Assembly (NCBI GenBank): GCA_029814805.1 | Contig: CP122393.1 | Span: 4,901,598 to 4,965,597 of the forward strand | Direction of reading: 5' to 3' | From: Geminicoccaceae bacterium SCSIO 64248 | GTDB taxonomy: Bacteria; Pseudomonadota; Alphaproteobacteria; Geminicoccales; Geminicoccaceae | DNA: 64,000 nt | In this document: one piece after another, positions 44,328 to 52,257 of the stretch | Layout: each line of letters opens with the position of its first letter | Numbering within the stretch: the first letter of the stretch is position 1 | Notes under the pieces: model-generated | Seen by the model: only the letters and a program-made list of their open reading frames with translations | Told to the model about the DNA's origin: nothing | The model's database searches: none | Program-made: the position numbers and the translations under genes

Positions 44328-47300
44328 ATGCGTTGCGCGCGCTGCCACGCGGCGAACGACCCGACCCGATCCTTTTGCCGCCAGTGCGGGACCAGGCTGA
44401 CCGACACCGCGCCCAATCGGTGCACATGCGGCTTCGTAAATCGGGCGACCGACCAATTCTGCGGCGGATGCGGCCGGGCGCTTTCGGACGCGGCCGGCAC
44501 CGCCGAGGGGCAGGGCTCCTGGTCGGCCACGGCCGCCGATCGGCGCCAGATCACCGTGCTGTTCTGCGACCTGGTCGGGTCGACCGCGCTGTCGGAACAG
44601 CTCGATCCCGAGGACATGCGCGAGCTGCTCCGCTCCTACCGCGAAGCGGTCGCGACGATCGTCCGGCGCTATGAAGGCAATATCGCCCGCTTCGTCGGCG
44701 ACGGAATCCTGATCTATTTCGGCTATCCCGTCGCGCACGAGGACGACGCGGCGCGGGCGGTGCTGGCCGCGCTCGAGGTGCCGCCCGCGGTTCGCGCCCT
44801 CAAGGTGACCTGGACGACCGAGCCGAATTTCGAGCTCAACGTGCGCCTGGGCATCCACACCGGCCTGGTCGTGGCCGGCGACATCGTCACCGGCTCGACC
44901 GTCGAAGGCATGGCGGTCGTCGGCGAGACGCCCAACATCGCCAGCCGCGTGCAGAACTACGCCGAGCCGGGCGCCGTGCTGATCACCGGCCAGACCTACC
45001 GCCTGATCGAGCGGCAGTTCGTGGTCGACGACCTCGGCGCCCACGCCATGCGCGGCGTCAGCGCGCCGATCCGGATCTTCCGCGTGCGCGGCGTCAGCGG
45101 CCTGGTCGATCGCCTCGAGACGGCGGCACATCTCACGCCCTTCGTCAATCGCGAAGCCGAGCTCGGTGCGCTGCTGACCAATTGGCACGACGCGACCCTC
45201 GCGGCCGGGCGTATCGTCCATGTCGTGGGCGAGGCGGGGATCGGAAAGTCGCGCCTGCTGCAGGTGTTCCACGAGCGGATCGAGGGGCAGCCCTACAGCC
45301 TGCTGCGCTGCCAATGCTCGCCCTATGCCCAGCAAAGCGCGCTGCAGCCCGTGATCAGCGGCCTCCAGCGCGCGGCCGGCTTCCTGCCGGACGATCCGCC
45401 GGACGAACGGCTCGACAAGCTCGAGCGCTTCCTCAGCGTCGGAAACGGCGCCGGCATCGACGCGGCGCCCCTGTTCGCCTCCCTGCTCGGCATCTCTTTC
45501 GACGGTCGCTATCCGCCGCTCACGGTCGCCGGCGAACGCCAGCGGAGCCTGACGCTGGACGCGCTGATCGCCCATGTGCGCGCGCTCGCCCGGAGGGAGC
45601 CGCTTCTCCTCATCGTCGAGGACGCGCACTGGCTCGACCCGAGCACGTTGCAGGCCCTGCAGCACATCGCCCTCGCGGTGCCGACAGAGCGCATCCTCCT
45701 CCTCATCGCCAGCCGTCCCGGGTTCGAGCTGCCGCTGGCGAACGACGTGCCGGTCGCGCGGATCGTGCTGGAGCGCCTGGGACGCAGCCGCAGCCTGCAG
45801 CTGATCGACCAGGTGACCAGGGGCAAGCGGCTGCCCGCGCGCCTGCACGCCCAGATCGTCGCCAAGACCGAGGGCGTGCCCCTGTTCGTCGAGGAGCTGA
45901 CGAAGACCATCCTGGAATCCGGCCTCGTCGTCGAGCAGGACGATCATTGGGAGCTGACGGGGCCTTCGCCGCTCCTCAGCATTCCCGCCACCTTGCAGGA
46001 CTCGCTGCTGGCCCGGCTCGACCGGCTGTCCTCGGTGAAGATGGTCGCCCAGGTGGCGGCCGCGATCGGGCGGGATTTCGCCTATGACCTCCTGGCGGAG
46101 ATCACCGCGCTTGCCCACAGCGGCCTCCAACTCGCCCTCGATCAGCTGGAGGCGGCCGGCCTGATCTACCGGCTGACCGGCGGCACGGCGACCTATTCGT
46201 TCAAGCACGCTTTGGTGCGCGACGCGGCCTATGAGAGCCTGCTCAAGCTCGACCGGCAGACCCTGCACGGTCGGATCGCGCGTGCCTTGCAGCGACGCTT
46301 CCCCGAGGTCGTCGGCCAGCAGCCGGAACTGCTCGCCTACCACCTGACCGAGGCCGGGCAGGGCATCGAGGCGGTCGACTTCTGGCGGCAGGCCGGCCGG
46401 CGCGCCAGCCTGCTGTCGGCCTGCGTCGAGGCCTCGAACCACTTCAGCCGGGCCCTGCAGATCCTCCAGGCGCTGCCGCCGACCCCCGAGATCGAGGCTG
46501 ACATGCTGGCCATCCTGATCGAGCGCGGCCCGCCCTTGATCTTCGCCTACGGCGCCGGCACGCAGGAGGTCCAGGACAACTACACGACCGCTCTCGACCT
46601 GTGCGCGCGCGTGCCGGAATCGCCCGACCACTTCGCCGCCTTCTGGGGCTGGTGGCGGGTGTCCGGCGACTACTTCGCCCGCGAGCAGCGAGTCGACAGC
46701 CTGCTTGCCCTCGCCGTGCGCCTCGACGACCGGGATCTCCTCATGCAGGCGCACCATGCGCAATGGGCGACGCGCTTTTGCCTCGGCGACGTGCAGGCGT
46801 CGTGCGAGCACATCCAGGCCGGCCTCGATCTTTACGACGACGAGCGGCATCGGACGCATGCGCTCATCTATGCGGGCCACGACGCCAAGGTCTGCGGCCT
46901 GGGCGAACTCGCGCTGGTGCTCTGGCTGCTCGGCAAGGGCGAGGAGGCGATGCGCTATCCCGACCAGGCGCTCAGCTGGGCGCGCGAGATCGGCCATCCC
47001 GGCAGCCTGGCGCACGGCCTCGACTACGCCTTGAACCTGCACCGCTACGCATCCGACACCGAGGCGGTCCTGCGCTACGCCGACGAACTGATCGTGCTCG
47101 CGGACGAGCAGCACTTCCAGGATCACCGGGCGAAGGGCGACTTCTTCAAGGGCTGGGCGGTCGCCCGTCAGGGCGACGTCGCCGCCGGACTTGCGCTGAT
47201 GCGCCCCGGCCTGGCGGAGCTCCGGCGCATCGGGACGAAGGAGGATTTTCCTAATTACGCCGATATGATGGCCGAAATCCTCCATCTCGCCGGTCATGTC

Positions 47301-47657
47301 GAGGAAGGGCTGACCGAGCTCGCCGGCGCGATGAACCAGCTCGAGCGGTTGGGCGTGCGCATCTGGATGCCGGAGCTGCAGCGCCGCTACGGCCTGCTGC
47401 TGAAGAGCCTGGACCGCGCACGCGCCGACGAGGCGCTGGACTGGTACAATCAGGCGTTCGCCCTGGCCGACCGGCAGGGCGCGCACGCGCTGGCGTTGCG
47501 CGCCGCCATCAGCCACGCCGAGCTGGCCGGCGAGCTCGGCCGGCCGATCGAGTCGGGCGGCCCGGCCCTGGACGCCGTGCTCACGCGCTTCGAGATCGGC
47601 TCGGTCGGGCCCGATCTCGACCACGCCCGCCGTCTTCTCGCCGCGCGGCCGGGATGA
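44328..47657 (+). CDS. class III adenylate/guanylate cyclase fused to AAA ATPase and TPR domains
   Basis: 1109 residues. Two N-terminal zinc ribbons (CARC..CRQCG and CTCG..CGGCG, residues 3-49), a class III cyclase domain (about 72-250) with metal Asp81 in FCDLVGST and Asp125 in FVGDGILIYFG, an ATPase of the AAA_16/STAND kind with Walker A VGEAGIGKS and Walker B LLIVEDAHWLD, and a C-terminal half of TPR-like helices. The combination resembles signal-integrating STAND regulators. The ATG overlaps nothing upstream; its stop overlaps the YcaO start (ATGA), so it is translationally tied to the YcaO-TfuA genes and probably regulates or senses for them. The ribosome site is weak. Confidence 0.9.
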   Translation: MRCARCHAANDPTRSFCRQCGTRLTDTAPNRCTCGFVNRATDQFCGGCGRALSDAAGTAEGQGSWSATAADRRQITVLFCDLVGSTALSEQLDPEDMRELLRSYREAVATIVRRYEGNIARFVGDGILIYFGYPVAHEDDAARAVLAALEVPPAVRALKVTWTTEPNFELNVRLGIHTGLVVAGDIVTGSTVEGMAVVGETPNIASRVQNYAEPGAVLITGQTYRLIERQFVVDDLGAHAMRGVSAPIRIFRVRGVSGLVDRLETAAHLTPFVNREAELGALLTNWHDATLAAGRIVHVVGEAGIGKSRLLQVFHERIEGQPYSLLRCQCSPYAQQSALQPVISGLQRAAGFLPDDPPDERLDKLERFLSVGNGAGIDAAPLFASLLGISFDGRYPPLTVAGERQRSLTLDALIAHVRALARREPLLLIVEDAHWLDPSTLQALQHIALAVPTERILLLIASRPGFELPLANDVPVARIVLERLGRSRSLQLIDQVTRGKRLPARLHAQIVAKTEGVPLFVEELTKTILESGLVVEQDDHWELTGPSPLLSIPATLQDSLLARLDRLSSVKMVAQVAAAIGRDFAYDLLAEITALAHSGLQLALDQLEAAGLIYRLTGGTATYSFKHALVRDAAYESLLKLDRQTLHGRIARALQRRFPEVVGQQPELLAYHLTEAGQGIEAVDFWRQAGRRASLLSACVEASNHFSRALQILQALPPTPEIEADMLAILIERGPPLIFAYGAGTQEVQDNYTTALDLCARVPESPDHFAAFWGWWRVSGDYFAREQRVDSLLALAVRLDDRDLLMQAHHAQWATRFCLGDVQASCEHIQAGLDLYDDERHRTHALIYAGHDAKVCGLGELALVLWLLGKGEEAMRYPDQALSWAREIGHPGSLAHGLDYALNLHRYASDTEAVLRYADELIVLADEQHFQDHRAKGDFFKGWAVARQGDVAAGLALMRPGLAELRRIGTKEDFPNYADMMAEILHLAGHVEEGLTELAGAMNQLERLGVRIWMPELQRRYGLLLKSLDRARADEALDWYNQAFALADRQGAHALALRAAISHAELAGELGRPIESGGPALDAVLTRFEIGSVGPDLDHARRLLAARPG

Positions 47658-48850
47658 CGGCGGAAACGGGATGGCGCCTGCGCAGCCCGAGCGCGACGCT
47701 GGCGCTCATCCGGCCGCACCTCGAATCATTCGGCATCACCCGGATCGCCAACCTGACCGGCCTGGACAGGATCGGCATCCCGACCGTCATGGTCTGTCGC
47801 CCGAACAGCCGGTCGGTCGCCGTGTCCCTGGGCAAGGGCCTCGACCTCGATGCGGCGCTGGCCTCGGGCGTGATGGAGGCGATCGAGGTTGCCCACGCCG
47901 AGACGATGACGCTGCCGCTCAAGCTCAACAGCTACCACGAGCTCGCCGGCCGTCACCGTCTTGCCGATCCGGAGCGGCTGCCCCGTCTCGAGGGCGCAGG
48001 CTGGGATCCGGGCCGGCGCATGCTCTGGCTCGAAGGCCAGGACCTGGTCGCGGACCGGCCGGTGTGGTTGCCGCATGAGCTGGTCAGCGCGGACTACACG
48101 TTGCCCCTGCCGCCGGGCAGCCTTGTCTTCGCCGCCAACACCAACGGTCTGGCCTCGGGCAACGACATGGCCGAGGCGCAGCTGCACGGCCTGTTCGAGG
48201 TGATCGAGCGCGACGCGGTCACGCTCTGGCGGTTGGAAGGCTCCGCCGGCCGCGAGCGGACGCGTCTCGATCTCGCCACGGTCGACGACCCGGCCTGCCG
48301 AGGATTGCTCGAGCGATTCGCCGCCGCGGATGTCGCGGTCGCCGTGTGGGACGTCACGAGCGATCTCGGCCTGCCGACCTACTACGCCATGATTCAGGAC
48401 CGGGCGGGCGGCGATCCCGATTTCGGCGGCGGCTGTCACACGGCGCCCGAAGTCGCGCTCGCGCGTGCGCTGACCGAGGCGGCGCAGACGCGCCTCGCTT
48501 CCATTTCGGGGGCTCGCGACGATTTCCTGCCGGAGCTCTACGATCGGGACCGACGCGAGCGCCGCGAGCGGACGGCCCGGCACTGGCTGCGGGAGGGCGC
48601 GCCCGCGCTCGGCTTCGATCGCTGGCCGCGCGTGGCGCAGGCCCCCGCAGCCGCGCTTCTGCCGCCCGTGCTCGATCGCCTGGCGGGACAGGGCCTGGAT
48701 CAGGCCATCGCGGTCGACCTGTCCCGGCCGGACATGCCTGTCGCCGTCGCGCGCGTGGTCGTGCCCCGTCTCGAGGGGCCGAGCGCCGGCCATGGCGGCG
48801 CGATCGTCCGGGGCGAGCGCGCGCGCCGAAAACAGGCCGCGGCGGCATGA
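47654..48850 (+). CDS. YcaO-domain protein (ATP-dependent peptide backbone modification)
   Basis: 398 residues. The YcaO fold activates peptide amide oxygens by phosphorylation, leading to azoline or, with TfuA, thioamide formation. Signatures seen: LGKGLDLDAALASGVMEAIE (S-x-x-E-A-I-E), NTNGLASGNDMAEAQLHGLFEVIERDA (N-x-N-G, then E-x-x-E-R-D) and GGGCHTAPEVALARALTEAAQTR. There is no fused docking (E1-like/RRE) domain and the C-terminus ends in RARRKQAAAA without the proline-rich tail of azoline-forming cyclodehydratases, fitting the TfuA-partnered class. It overlaps the cyclase gene and the TfuA gene by 4 bases each. Confidence 0.92.
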   Translation: MTAETGWRLRSPSATLALIRPHLESFGITRIANLTGLDRIGIPTVMVCRPNSRSVAVSLGKGLDLDAALASGVMEAIEVAHAETMTLPLKLNSYHELAGRHRLADPERLPRLEGAGWDPGRRMLWLEGQDLVADRPVWLPHELVSADYTLPLPPGSLVFAANTNGLASGNDMAEAQLHGLFEVIERDAVTLWRLEGSAGRERTRLDLATVDDPACRGLLERFAAADVAVAVWDVTSDLGLPTYYAMIQDRAGGDPDFGGGCHTAPEVALARALTEAAQTRLASISGARDDFLPELYDRDRRERRERTARHWLREGAPALGFDRWPRVAQAPAAALLPPVLDRLAGQGLDQAIAVDLSRPDMPVAVARVVVPRLEGPSAGHGGAIVRGERARRKQAAAA

Positions 48851-50190
48851 GGGCGGTCGTTTTCCTCGGGCCGAGCCTGCGCCGCGACGAGGCGGAAACG
48901 ATCCTGCGCGCGGACTATCGCGGCCCCGCCGCGCAGGGCGACGTGTTCCGCGCCACGAGCCTGCTGCGGCCGGGCGTGATCGCGATCGTCGACGGCACGT
49001 TTCGCGACATGCCGGCGGTCTGGCACAAGGAAATCCTCTGGGCGCTGGCGCAGGGCGTGCACGTGGTCGGCGGCGCCAGCATGGGCGCCCTCCGCGCCGC
49101 CGAGCTTCATGCCTTTGGCATGGAAGGCGTGGGGCGGGTGTTCGAGGCCTATCGCGACGGTGTGGTCGAGGACGACGACGAGGTCGCCGTCCTGCACGGA
49201 CCGGCCGAGACCGGCTACCTGCCGCTCTCCGACGCGATGATCGACATCCGCATGGCTCTGGCCGACGCCGTCGCAGCCGGCGCGATCGGGCCAGCGGCGG
49301 CCCGGCGGCTGACCGATCTCGCCAAGGCGCAACACTATCCCGAGCGCTCCTACGCAGCGCTCTGGCGGGAGGCGGCGAAAGCGGGCCTCGCCGAAGCGGA
49401 ACTGGCGCCGTTGCGGGCCTGGCTCGCGGCGAGCGCGCACGGGCAGAAGCGGAGCGACGCCCTGGCCGTGCTCGAACGGACCGCCGCGATCCTCGCCGAC
49501 CGGCCGAGGCCGTTCGTGCCGGCCTTCCGGTTCGAGCCGACTTCGCTCTGGCAGGACGCGATCGTGGCCGCCTCTCTTCGGCGGGACGCCTTGGCCGACG
49601 ACGAGCGGGAGCGGGTTCTCGACGAGCTTCGCCTACAGCCCGATCGGTGGCGGGAGGTCCGAACCGCCGCCCTTGCGATCCTGGCCGCCGGGCATGGCCA
49701 TGACCCGCTGTCGCCGTCGCGATCGGCGGTCGACGAGGCGAGACGCACGCTGCGTCTCGATCTCGGCCTCACCGATCGGAAGCGGCTGGACGCCTGGTCG
49801 GAAGACGCTAGCAAGGACGGCGGGCTGCTCGACCGTCTGGCGGAGCAGGAGGCGCGGCTGGACCAACTCGCCCGGCAGGTCGCGCCCTTCCTGCCGGCCG
49901 CGATGCTCGACGTGCTGCACCGTCGCGGCGACTTTAGCCGCCTGCGCCGACGCGCGCTCGAGAAGGCGGCCGCGCTTCGCGCTCACGAGGGAGCGGCCCC
50001 GTGTCCGGGCGATCCGGCGGCGGTCGCCTTGCTGCTCCGGCATTTCGAGGACGATCTGGCGGGCGACGTGCCCGACGATCTGTCCGCCTACGTTCGAGAT
50101 CTCGGCCTGGCGGACGAACAGGCGTTGCTGGCGCTTCTGTTCGCGGAGTATGCGTTTCGTGAGGCTGCCGCCGGCTCGCAGGCGCGGTGA
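48847..50190 (+). CDS. TfuA-like protein (sulfur-delivery partner of YcaO)
   Basis: 447 residues. The N-terminal half (about 1-215) is the TfuA core: FLGPSL at the start, PGVIAIVDGTF, VWHKEILWAL, VVGGASMGALRAAEL and GVVEDDDEVAVLHGPAE. TfuA proteins accompany YcaO enzymes in trifolitoxin-type clusters and in thioamidation (archaeal McrA, actinobacterial thiovarsolin-like clusters), where they supply sulfur. The C-terminal 230 residues are helical and charged, an extension common in proteobacterial TfuA. The start lies in the YcaO stop (ATGA). Confidence 0.92.
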   Translation: MRAVVFLGPSLRRDEAETILRADYRGPAAQGDVFRATSLLRPGVIAIVDGTFRDMPAVWHKEILWALAQGVHVVGGASMGALRAAELHAFGMEGVGRVFEAYRDGVVEDDDEVAVLHGPAETGYLPLSDAMIDIRMALADAVAAGAIGPAAARRLTDLAKAQHYPERSYAALWREAAKAGLAEAELAPLRAWLAASAHGQKRSDALAVLERTAAILADRPRPFVPAFRFEPTSLWQDAIVAASLRRDALADDERERVLDELRLQPDRWREVRTAALAILAAGHGHDPLSPSRSAVDEARRTLRLDLGLTDRKRLDAWSEDASKDGGLLDRLAEQEARLDQLARQVAPFLPAAMLDVLHRRGDFSRLRRRALEKAAALRAHEGAAPCPGDPAAVALLLRHFEDDLAGDVPDDLSAYVRDLGLADEQALLALLFAEYAFREAAAGSQAR

Positions 50191-50206
50191 GAAACGGGAC
50201 CATCCC

Positions 50207-51466
50207 ATGTCCGTCGGGTTCGATACCGGTCCGCGCCGCAGCGGAACCTGCTTCCTCCTCTACCCCCAGTCGCCCGAGCTGGCCGCCTTCGCCACGCCCG
50301 AGCGGGTCTGGCTGTCGCCCGAGCCGCAAACGATCGGACCGGGGCCGTCGGACAGCCGGATGTACGTCGTCAATCCCCTGGAGAAGCTGCGGATCTACGA
50401 ATACCCCTACCTGCCGCCGTTCGACGGTCCGGCGCTGACGCCCGCCCAGCCCGGGCCGGAAGGGCATTTCGACCATCTCGTTCCGGGGACGCCCGCCTTC
50501 GCCGCCGCCCATCTCTACGGCTCGATCCGGAGGACGCTGGACGTCTGGGAGGGCTATTTCGGCTGCCCGATCCCCTGGCACTTCCGCCGCGACTACGAGC
50601 GGCTCGAGATGATCCCGTGGGTCGATTGGGACAACGCCCATTCCGGCTACGGCTATATCGAGACCGGCTGGCGCGGCGTCGCGAACGGCAGCCGCGTGCC
50701 GCTGTCCCTGTGCTTCGACGTGCTCGCCCACGAGATCGGCCATAGCATCCTGTTCACCTGCATGGGCACGCCGCCGCCCGCGCGCCGGACCCAGGCCTTC
50801 CTCGCCTTCCACGAGACGGCGGCCGATCTGATCGCGCTGATCGCGACGCTGCATTTCGACAGCGTGCTCGATCACGTCCTGGCGCAGACCCACGGCAACC
50901 TGTTCGCGCCCAACGAGATCAACCGAATCGGCGAGCTGTCCGACACCGAGCAGATCCGGGTTGTCAGCACCGACCTCGTCATGGAGGACGTCGCCGACAT
51001 CGTCATGATGCCGGACGGCACGTGGCAGGACGGCTCGGGCGGCGGGCGCAAGGCGCACGGCTACGGCCTGCCGCTGACCGGCGCCTTCTTCGACCTTCTG
51101 GTCGACGTCTACCAGGCGGGCCTGCTCGAAGCCGGACTCGTGCCGCCGGACATCGACCAGGGCGTGCGCTTCATCGAGCACGATCCCAGCGGCTACGACG
51201 ACGTCGACCGGGCTTTCGCCGACCTGTATCGAGGCCGGCACGCCCTCTTCCGCCGGTCGCTGATCGAGGCGCGCGACTATATGGGCCGTCTCCTCGCCCG
51301 TGTCTTCACCGACATCGAGCCGGACGGCTTGCGTTTCTCCGACGTCGCCCAGGCCGTCCTGCGCGCCGACCGCGCGCTGACCGGCGGCCGCTATCGGCGC
51401 CACATCATCGAGGACTTCGCCTGGCGCCACATTCCGGTGCCTCGGATGCCCGGCATGGCCGCATGA
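50207..51466 (+). CDS. thermolysin-like zinc metallopeptidase (gluzincin) of the YcaO cluster
   Basis: 419 residues, no signal peptide. Zinc motif HEIGH at 175-179 with the third ligand Glu203 in FHETAADLIA, as in thermolysin-type gluzincins (HExxH then E-x-x-x-D). A later KAHGYGLPLTGAFFDLLVDVY matches the place of the thermolysin proton-donor His. I do not recognise a closer family. It follows TfuA by 16 bases, and cytoplasmic location next to YcaO-TfuA suggests processing of a modified peptide (leader or follower removal). That role is inference. Confidence 0.75.
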   Translation: MSVGFDTGPRRSGTCFLLYPQSPELAAFATPERVWLSPEPQTIGPGPSDSRMYVVNPLEKLRIYEYPYLPPFDGPALTPAQPGPEGHFDHLVPGTPAFAAAHLYGSIRRTLDVWEGYFGCPIPWHFRRDYERLEMIPWVDWDNAHSGYGYIETGWRGVANGSRVPLSLCFDVLAHEIGHSILFTCMGTPPPARRTQAFLAFHETAADLIALIATLHFDSVLDHVLAQTHGNLFAPNEINRIGELSDTEQIRVVSTDLVMEDVADIVMMPDGTWQDGSGGGRKAHGYGLPLTGAFFDLLVDVYQAGLLEAGLVPPDIDQGVRFIEHDPSGYDDVDRAFADLYRGRHALFRRSLIEARDYMGRLLARVFTDIEPDGLRFSDVAQAVLRADRALTGGRYRRHIIEDFAWRHIPVPRMPGMAA

Positions 51467-51479
51467 TCGTTTCCATGCC
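51452..51479. repeat. inverted repeat across the peptidase stop codon
   Basis: GGCATGG (51452-51458) and CCATGCC (51473-51479) could form a 7-bp stem with a 14-base loop that includes the peptidase stop codon and the start of a 14-codon open frame. It may tune expression of the downstream gene. Confidence 0.35.
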
Positions 51480-51507
51480 AATGGTCGCGTTGGTGTCTGA
51501 CGTGTAA
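51463..51507 (+). CDS. possible 14-residue peptide frame
   Basis: An ATG overlapping the peptidase stop (ATGA) opens a 14-codon frame encoding MIVSMPMVALVSDV. Coupled initiation makes translation possible. There is no own ribosome site and no homology to judge by, so this may be a chance frame. Confidence 0.15.
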   Translation: MIVSMPMVALVSDV

Positions 51508-51541
51508 AGCGAACCGGTGGCATGCGAGGTCGGAGGCGGGC

Positions 51542-52165
51542 ATGAGCGAGGGATCTGATGAGAAAGGGCGACGGAGGAGCCGGGCCAGCCAGGAGGCTGA
51601 GCAGGACCAGGACAGTGTCGCGAGGTTTGACGAGCCTGAGCACTTGTTAGACACCTCCAATATCCTGCTGTTCGGCAAAACATTTGAGGGTCTGAAGCTC
51701 GATCTTCCCAACGGTATCGGGACGCCGTTTGGCGGCAAGCTCCTGCGCGCGTTTCTGACAGAAAATAAGGATCTACAACTCGCCCGCATCTACTCCTACG
51801 CCTTCGAGGGGCGGATCACGTCGCTGGCCAAGCCCTGGATCTTCGTGGTGCGCGGCCCCGGACGGTCGCGGCTGGAGAGCCACCCGACCTCGGTCTTCAA
51901 CTGGGGCACCGACGCCAAGAGCGCGGTCTTCGCCGACGACGTGCGGGTCTGGGAGTTCGACAAGGACGACCTGAGCATGCGCATCGACGTGTGCTCCGGC
52001 TTTCTCAGCGAGATCCTGCTCGAGCCGACCGGCGGCTACGACATGGCCGGCCGGGGCGACATGGCTGCGCGAGGCGACATGTCGGCGAGGGGCGATATGT
52101 CCGCACGCGGCGACATGGCGGGACGCGGCGGCGACATGACGATACGGCATCGCTTCCGCGGCTAG
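51542..52165 (+). CDS. unknown protein with C-terminal Gly-Asp-Met repeats; candidate YcaO/TfuA substrate
   Basis: 207 residues. N-terminal 35 residues are charged and disordered; residues about 36-160 form a globular domain of unknown family (KTFEGLKLDLPNG, FEGRITSLAKPWIFVVRGPG, VWEFDKDDLSMRIDV). From about residue 165 the chain is a repeat tail: DMAGRG, DMAARG, DMSARG, DMSARG, DMAGRG, then GDM and a basic end RHRFRG. GGAGG lies about 6 bases before the ATG. It follows the metallopeptidase by 75 bases in the YcaO-TfuA cluster. A large N-terminal domain with a short repeated tail is one form of precursor in YcaO systems, but the protein could equally be a structural or partner protein. Confidence 0.7.
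   Translation: MSEGSDEKGRRRSRASQEAEQDQDSVARFDEPEHLLDTSNILLFGKTFEGLKLDLPNGIGTPFGGKLLRAFLTENKDLQLARIYSYAFEGRITSLAKPWIFVVRGPGRSRLESHPTSVFNWGTDAKSAVFADDVRVWEFDKDDLSMRIDVCSGFLSEILLEPTGGYDMAGRGDMAARGDMSARGDMSARGDMAGRGGDMTIRHRFRG
52040..52138 (+). repeat. 18-base coding repeats (Gly-Asp-Met unit)
   Basis: GACATG/GATATG recurs at 52040, 52058, 52076, 52094 and 52112 with an exact 18-base period, then at 52133 after one extra Gly codon. Codons vary at third positions (GAC/GAT, GGC/GGG, CGC/CGA/AGG), so the peptide repeat is conserved beyond the DNA repeat, which suggests selection on the protein. Confidence 0.85.
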
Positions 52166-52179
52166 GGCGCGACCTCTTT

Positions 52180-52196
52180 CTGGCATGGGGCTTGCC
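52180..52196 (+). promoter_or_regulatory. candidate sigma-54 promoter of the sugar ABC operon
   Basis: CTGGCATGGGGCTTGC matches the -24/-12 consensus at TGGCA, G at the eighth base and TTGC, with GG and GC 12 bases apart. The transcript would start near 52207, about 50 bases before the binding-protein start. It is the best match of this kind in the window. Confidence 0.5.
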
Positions 52197-52257
52197 CTTT
52201 TCAGGCCTGCGCTTTCGTGCGCATGTCGGCAGCCGGATCGTCAGGGAGACCACGTCC

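Noticed and set aside
43395..47624. 1409-codon minus-strand frame opposite AlgH and the cyclase gene
   Set aside because: Low-complexity Arg/Gln/Asp/His/Gly composition and full overlap with two well-supported genes; antisense artefact of codon bias.
52040..52138. RGD tripeptides in the repeat tail as an integrin-binding adhesin
   Set aside because: The RGD arises from the Arg-Gly-Asp junction of the repeat; there is no export signal, so host-cell binding is not supported.
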